Positions 56,195-64,000 of a DNA stretch of 64,000 nucleotides are shown in pieces. The notes beneath the pieces are model-generated. The model saw only the letters and a list, made by a program, of their open reading frames with translations. It did not search any database and had not been told where the DNA came from. Source of the stretch: Allantophomopsis cytisporea (lineage: Eukaryota > Ascomycota > Leotiomycetes > Phacidiales > Phacidiaceae); NCBI GenBank assembly GCA_024752435.1, contig CP103023.1:1426001-1490000 (forward strand), read 5' to 3'. Numbering within the stretch: position 1 is the first letter of the stretch; the number at the start of each line of letters is the position of its first letter. Made by a program: the position numbers and the translations under genes.

Positions 56195-57949
56195 TGTTGA
56201 ATTTGGTGAAATTGCGATATTTCCAAATATAATAGATTGTAACATTACCGAAGCTCGGCCATCAGTTTATCCGTGCCGCCGATGGACCGTGAGGCTACTC
56301 AACCAATCGCCATCCGACAGATATGACGCTAACAATTCTTAGTAAGAGAGCGCACGTGAGGCCATAATGTAACGACTCGGACTTCGTCTGGCTGCATAAT
56401 GGAGTTTGCGCGAGTCGATATCTACGCACAATCCAAGATATATAGCCAGGATAAATAAGATACATCGTAGAAATAGTAAAACTGTGCATGGTTTGATGAT
56501 AATGTAAAGTTCGAGTCGCAGTCTTATGTTGCATATTTCATAAGTCGTTAATAACTGCAGCAGGATATCAAAAGTTGTACAATAGAGTGCGATTTACGGT
56601 ACTCATCATTTGCTAATTAAAATAATGCCACAGTAGAGAGCTTTATATTAGAACATAGCACCTTATTAAATGGCATCATCAACATACCATGTTACTCAAA
56701 CTCCTAATTCGATATTCGTGAAATACTTATACTACACCCTTTTTCAAAAAGTGCTTATCACACTTTAGAATAACCGAACCTTTCTTCGTTGTTTTTGTAG
56801 ACAGATATCGGTATATAGTAAGCTAATCCAAGAGTAAAAGATAGATAGATGTAAGGTCTAGGTTCGATGATGGTGTATATTGAATTTCTAAGTGTAGTCA
56901 TAATATGGAAATATCAAATAACGATTTAATATATATTACGAGTTCCCTCAATCATTGATGTAACATAAGCGAAAGCATTTGATGAAGGAAAAGAAGTCTA
57001 TCATATCCTAAGGTGAGATAAGGGAGGGCTCAATGATGATTCCAAGGGATCAATTCAATTTCAATACATAGGAAGATGAATAGATATGAATATAATTGAT
57101 TATCAAATATGGGGAGAGGATAGTGAGAGAAGTGGCTATCAACAAGGGAAATTGTAATTATTCGAGTACGAAGAGATCCAAAAGTATATCAATGATACCC
57201 TCAATTAATCATTTGTATTACCAAGACTAATCGATTTTATCCCCTGCGTCTATAACTATCAAGAAAGAAATAAAGTACAGTTTATTAATTGCAATTTGTG
57301 GAAACTACGAAGTAACTCGGCACGTCAGATAATTCCCCAATCATCGATAACTTCAAAAATCGCAGTCAGCGCCGGCAATCATGTGCTGCATGCAACCGGC
57401 CAATTCATTGCTCTCATGAAAAAACCGCAGCTGTGCATACGTCGGTGTGGTATGCAAAGTAATGCACTTTTCTGCGTCCCTACCTTCCTTGATAAACAGT
57501 TGCGCCGTCTTGAAATTAGAGTTTAGCTCTTGTGTCACAACACGCAACATCAATAGGGGCTCACACGGTATGTGTTCAACCACATCCCGTGAACGTGCCC
57601 ACGTTCCAGGCAGCAGTCTTGCGATGTTGCCTCTTTTGTCAATTCCTGGACCTGCACGGGAATTTGATTTCGGGGGATCCGGGCTGGTTGGGTCGCTGTC
57701 GATTGACGGCTGGGCCGACACGCTGTCGCCATTGCCCCATGGAGCCTTCACACTCTCTGAGGATGGCGATATGTGACGGGGGCAAGGACGGCAGCAGCGT
57801 GCTGGAGAAGGATAGAGCGCTGGCGTGTGTCAATGGGAGCTGTCTGTATTTCGTAGATGAAGACTTTGATGATGATTCTTGATAATTACATGAAGGTTTT
57901 TATAACAAAATACAATTTTCATACTTCAAAATCAACCAATTCAATTGAA
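56195..57949. other. AT-rich gene-poor region, 1.75 kb
   Basis: Mostly AT-rich with no gene up to about 57290. From 57296 the GC content rises and open frames occur on both strands (listed separately). No transposon ends seen. Confidence 0.5.
57447..57882 (+). pseudogene. Possible broken small gene
   Basis: Not recognised. One frame reads PAREFDFGGSGLVGSLSI, then DGWADTLSPLPHGAFTLSED and GDM before a stop at 57776. The next frame then reads CDGGKDGSSVLEKDRALACV and ends FVDEDFDDDS at 57882. A one-base change near 57770 would join them, which suggests a decayed gene. The opposite strand is also open (57353-57751), so the coding strand is not certain. Confidence 0.25.
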
Positions 57950-60217
57950 ATGTCTTCCTCTTCCTACTCTTTCTACCCCTTTCTTTGACTCCCGCCTCCA
58001 GCATGTCACCGACAGCCTCCGCCGCCAGGCTGTCGACCCCAGTGCGCCACTTAGAGGCTCTTCAAACAAGACCGAAGAGAATTCATCGGCAAGTATAAGA
58101 ATAATGCAGCTATATTTGCTGACATTGCAGGTACTTTTGTGCCACAGTTCAAGGAGGCCTTGAATCAGCAAGCGGGCTACTGGGCTGTGAGCGAGGTTTT
58201 GTATGATGATAACTCTTGGAGAACATCCTCCAAGGGGGTATACTTTTGCGTTGCGGCGTCCCCTGAAGCTGACACAATTGAAGCAGATGATGATGAGGTG
58301 AGACCTGTGGGTTATGCGGGGACTGCGATTGGGAGGCGGGGACTGATGCAGAGAGCCCCAAATCATTTGAGCCCAAGATATCGCTTGAATGATCTCGAGA
58401 AGACCGCTGCTGAGGGCAAGAAGGGTAAGTTGCTCTACCAATATATCGAAGGTAAGTGTGGCAAAGCCCGCTCTAACGTGCAGATTGTTGCGGTGGCATT
58501 GTTCGATGATGTTGATGGCACCGCCAAGGAGAAGTTGCGCCTCCAAACCAGGAGCGACATCGTGGAATTTGTGGTGATGTGCCTCACCGGAGTCATGGAT
58601 CCGGAGGCGCCACAGCCGGTCAAGGAGTGGGCAAAATTGCAGCCAGTGGGGCTCTTTTCCATGGATGATATCTTGTCGTCGAATCGGATCAGCCCCCTGG
58701 CACCATTCATGAGCTTTGGAGCCGTGAAAGCTCATGATCAGATGGCTGCTCATTACTCTGCGCAAACAATGCAGAGTAAGTTTACACCCATCTTCCATGC
58801 TTGACCCTTGCTGAATTTACAAACAGGTACCGGATCATCGATATTCGGATGCGGCGACTTCTATGAGGTTGCACAGAAGATTTACAAGGTCTCTGAGTTT
58901 ACCAAGAAGACCCCAGAGGAGTTGAAAGAGACCCAGGGGCATTCGGCATTGCCAGTTGCGGCCATCCAGTTCGGTAGGGTCACTATCAATATTCCACCAA
59001 CTATCACTCGATTCCTGAAACTTGATCTCGACCAAGTCGTTACGGTTACTTGGGAGATTTGGGAGGATGGAGAGCACCCAAACCGATTCGTCCTTCACGA
59101 AGTCGACGATCCTGAAGCACAGGAAGCTTATCGTCTTGGGGTGCAAGTCTCAGGAAAGACACATGCCGGAAATGCCGGAAAGAACTTTTCTTTCTGGTTG
59201 CACCGAGACTCCGTGAAGGACTTCGAGGAAAAACGTCCGACCACGAACAATGGAGGGATTGCGATGGCCATTTCAATCATCGAGGCTATGTCGGGCAAAC
59301 AGAAACTGCCTGTCCCAAATGACAGAGTCAGAATCCGCGACTCTGATAAAAAGACGGGTCAGCAAGACGTGAAGCCAGACCTTACACAGGGGCCAGAATA
59401 CCAGCAGATGCCGGATGGTCGCAAGAGTCGGTCATCTGTCCACTTCGGCGTCAACAGACAGGATGCATTTTCCTGGTCTTCGTTGCTTGTGGATGGCTCG
59501 TTCTTGGGCAATTGGGTGGATGAGATCTGCGTGTGTGACATGGAGATCCATCAGTGCCAGATCCACGACAAGTGTGGACGAGGGGCACATCAGAAAGCCT
59601 GTCTCAAGAGCGAAGATGAATTGAGGGGGCCAGAGAAGGCAAACCAACCCATTGATACGAAATGGAAGATGAAGCTTGATGAAGAGGAGCGCAAGAAGGA
59701 GAAGGAAGGGCTACAGAATGCATCTGTTGCCATTCAAGAGAGCTTGAAGAAGCAGATTGAGGGTATATCTCCTTTCCTTGATGATGCTGGAACAGAGAAG
59801 GAGACTCGTCGTCTCACAACCGGGGCGTACAATCGTCGAGCGGTTGGGGACAACGTGGGCAAGGTATCTGCAAAGAGAGGGGCATTGACCGAGGTAAGTA
59901 CCAACCAGAATCCCGACTCAAAGAAACACAAAACCTCCTTCCAGCCGCACCAGCAGCAGAAGAAGATTGTGGTTAGTCTTGATGACCAGATTGATGCTAT
60001 TAATCAAGATCCAGACATGACAACAGCTGAGAAGAAGACGGAGGTGGCTCGGGTCAAGAAAAAGGCCAAGAATGCCCTTGGCTACCAGAAGCGCAAGGCT
60101 GACGGCTATCACAAGAATTATGCTGAAGAGCATGGAGCCGAGATGAAGCAGAAAAGAAAGGATCGGAACGAGAAGAGGAAGACAATGGCGGCGAGCAAAG
60201 CCTCCGAGGATCCTTGA
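57950..60217 (+). CDS. Unrecognised Lys-rich protein, 5' end disrupted
   Basis: Not recognised. The clear frame opens at 58055 just after TAG and runs through exons 58055-58775 and 58827-60217 (51-nt intron, join MQ-STGSSIFG), 703 codons. It starts RLFKQDRREFIGKYKNNAAI with no ATG. Upstream, an ATG at 57950 begins MSSSSYSFYPFL and stops at CTTTGAC; the next frame then reads DSRLQHVTDSLRRQAVDPSA up to 58051. So the 5' end needs two frame changes or a missed exon. A segment at KGVYFCVAASP..GYAGTAIGRRGLMQRAPN weakly recalls a GIY-YIG fold. A Cys/His-rich patch follows at ICVCDMEIHQCQIHDKCGRG, AHQKAC. The C-terminal 150 residues are Lys/Glu-rich coiled-coil and probably nuclear. Either a recent pseudogene, a sequence error or an unusual start. 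Confidence 0.55.
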
Positions 60218-60645
60218 GCCGTCTCTACTCGGAATTATCTCTTTTTCTACTCTGTGTGGTTTCTTTTTGTTATTCTGTGTGAATTTCTTTTGTTAATCTG
60301 TGTGATACTCATGTAGTATAGCTTGAATTCAAAGTTATACTAAAACTCTTATTGCAATTGAATGATACGTGACAAACAGCAACCTTATAACGATTAACCA
60401 ATCAGAACCATACATCTCCGATTGCCTACAAAGTACGTATTTATCTTGTTTGGATCTATGGGCACCACTCTTGCTTCATACGCAACGAGATTGGAGGCGA
60501 AGCGGAGTGTGCGGCCGAGGTACGCGGCCCTCCATGTCAGCCCATGGGCGACTAATAAACCTGATAAGAACCATCCATTCGTGCCATTCATCATAAGGAG
60601 AATTTGGGATCCCTCTCCAATTTTTGAAGCAACAAATATTGTGTA
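60218..60645. other. Intergenic 0.4 kb
   Basis: T-rich 3' flank of the Lys-rich gene and promoter of the dioxygenase gene. Nothing else seen. Confidence 0.5.
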
Positions 60646-61677
60646 ATGTCTCCATCTACAGTCGATCAAATAGCATCTATGGGCCTGACAAAAGCTCAGC
60701 TTCAAACATGGGATGAAGATGGATACCTCATTATTCCTGATGCATTGGACCCCAAGACCGTGTCTGGTCTTCTGACCGAGACACATTCTATGCTGGACAA
60801 CTTCTCACTAGAAGACCACCCTATGACCAAATTCTCCACGGGAGAAGGTTCGGGTGATGAGCACGTGGGCGACGACTATTTCCTCTCCAGCGGAGACAAA
60901 GTGCGATTCTTTTTCGAAGAAGGTTTGTATTCACAATCCTCAACACAGCAGCTCTCACGTGCTTTACGATCCTCAATCCATATGGATATTATCTGACATC
61001 CTTCCATAGATGCATTCGATGCACAGGGGAGTCTCATCAAGCCCAAGTCCAAAGCAATCAACAAGATTGGTCATTATCTACACGCGCTGTCGCCACCATT
61101 TGCCGCTCTCCTTTCCCCGCAATCATCACATTCTCCAGCCGCCATTGCCAAATCTCTCGGTTTCAAGGACCCCCGTTGTCTGCAGAGCATGGTGATTTGC
61201 AAGCAACCTGAGATTGGTGGAGCCGTCCACAGTCATCAGGATTCCACGTTCTTATATACCAACCCGCCCACTGCTGTGGGATTCTGGTATGCCCTGGAAG
61301 ACGCCACTGTTGAGAATGGATGTTTGAGTTTTGCTCCTGGAAGCCACAAGACAAGCCCTATCAAGCAACGGTTTGTGAGAAAGGCGAATGGGACAGGGGT
61401 AGAATTTATGGATACTGACGGAGAAGTTTTCCCAAAGGGTGAACAATTTGGCAAGGTGGCTGGAGATACGAATCTAGAGTTTAAGGTTGGAGAGGTCAAA
61501 GCTGGGAGCTTGGTGCTTATCCATGGTAACTTGCTACACAAGAGTGAGAAGAACACTAGTAATAAGGGTAGGATTATTTACACTTTTCATGTTATTGAAG
61601 GCGAGGGGGCTACCTATGACACGAGAAACTGGTTGCAGCCACCAGAAGGTGGTTTCACAAGATTGGTTACTTCGTAG
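60646..61677 (+). CDS. Phytanoyl-CoA dioxygenase family protein (PHYHD1-like)
   Basis: Fe(II)/2-oxoglutarate-dependent dioxygenase. Two exons: 60646-60922 and 61010-61677 (87-nt intron, join FEE-DAFDAQG), 314 aa. Motifs: SGDKVRFFFEEDAFD, NKIGHYLHAL, SLGFKDPRCLQSMVICKQPE, iron-binding HxD in VHSHQDSTFLYT (about residue 165), GFWYALEDATVENGCLSFAPG, distal His in LVLIHGNLLHKSEKNTS (about 260-266), then YTFHVIEG and NWLQPPEGGF. The pattern is close to animal PHYHD1. There is no peroxisomal C-terminal signal (ends RLVTS) and no N-terminal targeting signal. Substrate unknown. Confidence 0.93.
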
Positions 61678-61853
61678 CCACTTAAAGTCAATAGATAGTA
61701 TACAAATTTTAATTCAAGCTATACTATCGAAGTATTACCCAGAGAAGAAGACAAGAATTACACAAAACAACAAAAGAAACATGCATCCTCTTCTCGGCGC
61801 TCCGATCCTTTCTCGGCCACGACCCCGAGCGGGAGCGGGAGCGGTGCTGACCG

Positions 61854-62062
61854 CGTATACTGGTGCCGAAAGGTCACCAGCCACAGTGTAGTTGTGAACA
61901 ACTACCCCTGGTCCCCAAGTTTGGATCGAGCCCGTTAAGGCGACGGAGGCTATACGGGGGTTGGCGGCGGCGTATACTGGTGCCGAAAAGTCACCAACCA
62001 CGGTGTAGTTGTTAACCGAGCCCGCAGAGATAACGGAGGCAACAGGGAGGTTGGCGGCAGCG
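61854..62062. repeat. Two-part tandem duplication, coding-phase
   Basis: Unit A (CGTATACTGGTGCCGAAA..) occurs at 61854-61899 and 61971-62016; unit B (GAGCCCG..GGTTGGCGGC) at 61928-61972 and 62018-62062. The spacing differs by 27 nt. Unit spacing (117, 90) and the difference are all multiples of three, and several changes are silent on the minus strand. Confidence 0.8.
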
Positions 62063-62331
62063 TGGGCGACGTGGGGGTAGGAGTAGGAGGGGCGCCTCCC
62101 CGTCCCTCCCCCTCCCTCCCCCTTCTTCCTCCTCAGCGTTTGTGGTTGCTCCCGCCGCTGTTGCTCTTCCCCCTATGCCGTCGTTGCTCCTCCATTTACG
62201 CCGCCGTTGCCCTTTACCTGGCAATGAATTGCCTGGTGATCTACTATTGTTAGTAAAGAGCTTTGAAAAGAAAGAAAAAAATGGAAGGGATTCGCACACC
62301 GGCCATACCGCAGTTGCTGCAGGCAACAGTG

Positions 62332-62373
62332 CAGCTAGGACCTGCTACGGGTGCGGGCAGCAGGTCCTAGCTG
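62332..62373. repeat. 15-bp perfect inverted repeat, 12-nt loop
   Basis: CAGCTAGGACCTGCT at 62332-62346 and its exact complement at 62359-62373. The loop is GC-rich. Confidence 0.95.
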
Positions 62374-62714
62374 GCATGATGATGCTGGTGGTGGTGGTGG
62401 TGTTGGTGTCGGTGTTGCTGAGACAGTTACCTTCAATTGACGAAAGTAACCAGATCTCGCAGCAAAGGAAGGCGGCTCGGTGTGGTGGACAACCATTCCC
62501 GTAGTTGTGGGATGTGATGTCAATGGCGACAAGGTCAGTGTACGTCGGAGTCGAATTGGCACCGGATTGCCATGGTACTATGATACCAAGCTGTTAGCAT
62601 CTACCAGGAGCTGCTGAAAAGAGTGTTCACTTACCTGAGCCCGCTGGCTTGCGCAGTGGTGGGTATTGTGGCCAATGCCCCCGCTGTTGCTGCGAGTTCA
62701 ATCGGCCATATCAT

Positions 62715-63234
62715 TGAGAGGGGAGAAAGAAAGAAAAGAGAGGTGAAGATAAAGGTAGAGTGTCGTGATGTGATCAGAAGAGGGTGGATGGATTATGTTG
62801 TTGTGAAGAACGCAGGTGCTGAGCGAAGATGTTGAAGTGAGTGTGGTTGAGATTGCGTAGCTTTGTGGTGGTTGCGAGTTACGCTCCTTCTTTGTTGCAA
62901 GATTTGGTCTCTAATTGGCTTTTGCGACTCAGGAATCGTTCTGAGCTGTTTTGTTATTAGTAGTACCCGTCGAGTTGCTCAATGTGATTGAGTAATTGAT
63001 TGCTCTCAAATGATTGACTGCTGTAGGATAACTGACAGTTCTAAAATCATCGATTGCTTTCAAAGTATTAAACGTTGTAGTATAAATGACAGCTTGAGAT
63101 GACTGACTGCTCTGGAATAATCGACTACCGATATTCTGACACGAGGATTCATAATTGAAAGACAAATACAGAGGATCATTTATTGAGTATACAGTATATT
63201 AAAAAAAAGACAAATACATCTAACTTTACCTCAC
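62715..63234. other. Intergenic, degenerate TGACTGCT repeats
   Basis: 520 bp between the zinc-knuckle remnant and the CHY gene. Imperfect repeats of ATTGACTGCT/CATCGATTGCT type recur at 62990-63130. No gene seen. Confidence 0.5.
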
Positions 63235-64000
63235 TCAAGTCTTCTTTCCCCCAATCCTTCTATACTTCCTCTTATCCTTCCTACTCATCCTCGTCCGATC
63301 TCTCGTCCCCTTCCCTCCCTCCCAGAATCCACTCCCCTTTTTCCCCACCAGGACCGAATGACAAGTCCCACAATCCTCAGGGCGATAATTGCCCTCGCGT
63401 GAACAGAACCCACAAATCATGCGATTAGCATGCTCATTCGGATGTTCCTCAACCTCATCATGACAGCGATCACAAGCATACACCTTCGCGCAACAACTGA
63501 AGCGGAACCAGCGATAGCTCTTGGCGTAATGTCTGCAACGACCGCGCTTTGGCAATTCTTGGCCCGCGACGAGGCCGAGTGTTTCCTTTTTGCGGCGGGG
63601 AGCGGCGGATGGCAGGTGCGAGGAGTAGGTGATGCGCAAGAACTTGACTTCAGGTAGCTTGAAGGAGAATTTCTGGTGGCATTCGCGGCAGATGTTGGAG
63701 GTTGTTTCGCCTCGGACGGAGATGATGCCTGTGGTAAAGGTGGTGGAGCATTGGGAGCAGGTTGGAGCAAAAGTACTTGGAAGCATGTCGAGGACGATGC
63801 AGCCCTCAAGATCGAGGAAGCCTGCGCGGATGGCGTTGGTATGGAGGAGTTCCTTGCGGAAGCAGACAAGAAGGTTGCTTGCGCATTTCTTGCAGCTCTC
63901 AGTCTTGGCTTTCCCATCTTTGAGACCTGTAATATCCATGGTATCTTTGCAACGTTCGCACTTGATGCTGAGGTTAAGTGTTGTTACTTCCAAGAGCTCA
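63235..64000 (-). CDS. CHY zinc-finger protein, C-terminal part
   Basis: The frame is open to the window edge, so the N-terminus lies outside; about 255 codons are visible. Cys/His motifs: IKCERCKDTMD and CKKCASNLLVC, then CSQCSTTF and CRECHQKFSF, and the CHY block KRGRCRHYAKSYRWFRFSCC, AKVYACDRCHDEVEEHPNE, HANRMICGFCSREGNY, CGTCHSVLVG. The last block matches the CHY zinc-finger fold binding several zinc ions. The C-terminus is strongly basic (RMSRKDKRKYRRIGGKKT), suggesting nucleic-acid or nuclear association. The cellular role of the fungal proteins with this architecture is not known to me. Confidence 0.85.
   Translation of the reverse strand, partial: ELLEVTTLNLSIKCERCKDTMDITGLKDGKAKTESCKKCASNLLVCFRKELLHTNAIRAGFLDLEGCIVLDMLPSTFAPTCSQCSTTFTTGIISVRGETTSNICRECHQKFSFKLPEVKFLRITYSSHLPSAAPRRKKETLGLVAGQELPKRGRCRHYAKSYRWFRFSCCAKVYACDRCHDEVEEHPNEHANRMICGFCSREGNYRPEDCGTCHSVLVGKKGSGFWEGGKGTRDRTRMSRKDKRKYRRIGGKKT

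Larger units (their letters stand above)
61678..62714 (-). pseudogene. Decayed zinc-knuckle gene, copy 2
   Basis: The minus strand holds fragments of a gene. Start region near 62709-62714, then a good 57-nt intron (62578-62634: GTAAGT, GCTAAC branch, CATAG). One spliced frame reads QQQRGHWPQYPPLRKPAG, then SVPWQSGANSTPTYTDLVA and IDITSHNYGNG, into a Thr run and IIMPARTC at 62345, where the zinc knuckle would start, then stops. A second knuckle relic reads SNCGMAGVRIPS. Further on (62062-61760) there is a separate open frame with internal repeats (NYTVVGDFSAPVYA). It parallels copy 1 at 50142-50540. Frames are broken by stops, so loss of function is likely, though alternative splicing cannot be excluded. 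Confidence 0.4.

Noticed and set aside
57941..58798. 285-codon open frame on the minus strand opposite the Lys-rich gene
   Set aside because: It mirrors the plus-strand coding frame, has no domain, and the plus strand has the spliced continuation.
62283..62317. tRNA-like B box (GTGCGAATCCC on minus) in the conserved zinc-knuckle block, suggesting a SINE
   Set aside because: No matching A box or foldable tRNA; copy 1 lacks the following T run. A degenerate zinc knuckle explains it as well.

Overview
The window is nuclear DNA of a filamentous ascomycete (Pezizomycotina). The genes are split by short GT..AG introns, mostly 45-70 nt, with CTAAC-type branch sites. The content is typical of such fungi: a class III chitin synthase, an Slt2-type cell-wall MAP kinase and a fungus-specific developmental regulator. 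There is no operon structure and no clear transposon coding region. The protein set would suit Leotiomycetes, but the genus cannot be fixed from sequence alone.

Layout. 0-14.3 kb: mitochondrial release factor MRF1, a doubtful small gene, the Slt2-type MAPK, a PRELI/MSF1 lipid-transfer protein, cytosolic tryptophanyl-tRNA synthetase, an unknown 192-aa protein and a secreted serine carboxypeptidase. 14.3-18 kb: no convincing gene. 18-29 kb is gene dense: a PXA-PX sorting nexin, the PC4/Sub1 coactivator, a DUF1365 membrane protein, Mbf1, a Cdt1-like replication licensing factor with two MCB boxes upstream, and Get3. 30.3-33.1 kb: an 895-aa developmental regulator followed by about 4.5 kb without a clear gene. 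37.7-48.4 kb: a possible two-exon small gene, RTF1 of the Paf1 complex, COQ7, and phospholipase D. 50.9-54.1 kb: class III chitin synthase. 54.1-58 kb is AT-rich and gene-poor but holds a tRNA-Leu(UAA) gene. 58-60.2 kb: an unrecognised Lys-rich protein with a disrupted 5' end. 60.6-61.7 kb: a PHYHD1-like dioxygenase. 61.7-62.7 kb: remnants of a CCHC zinc-knuckle gene. The window ends inside a CHY zinc-finger gene.

Shared themes: cell-wall integrity (the Slt2-type MAPK and chitin synthase III; phospholipase D adds membrane signalling), mitochondrial function (MRF1, the PRELI protein, COQ7), and transcription (PC4, Mbf1, RTF1). Several pairs are divergent and share an intergenic promoter: PRELI/WRS1, sorting nexin/PC4, DUF1365/MBF1 and RTF1/COQ7.

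The most unusual object is the tRNA-Leu(UAA) gene at 56037-56194 on the minus strand. Besides the normal intron after position 37, it carries a 50-nt insert in the D-loop that begins GTGAGT, contains GCTAAC and ends AAAG, like a spliceosomal intron. Removing both inserts leaves a well-paired 84-nt tRNA. The second point of interest is a pair of diverged zinc-knuckle loci near 50.2 and 62.3 kb that share hairpins, one with a compensatory base change and one whose loop appears flipped.
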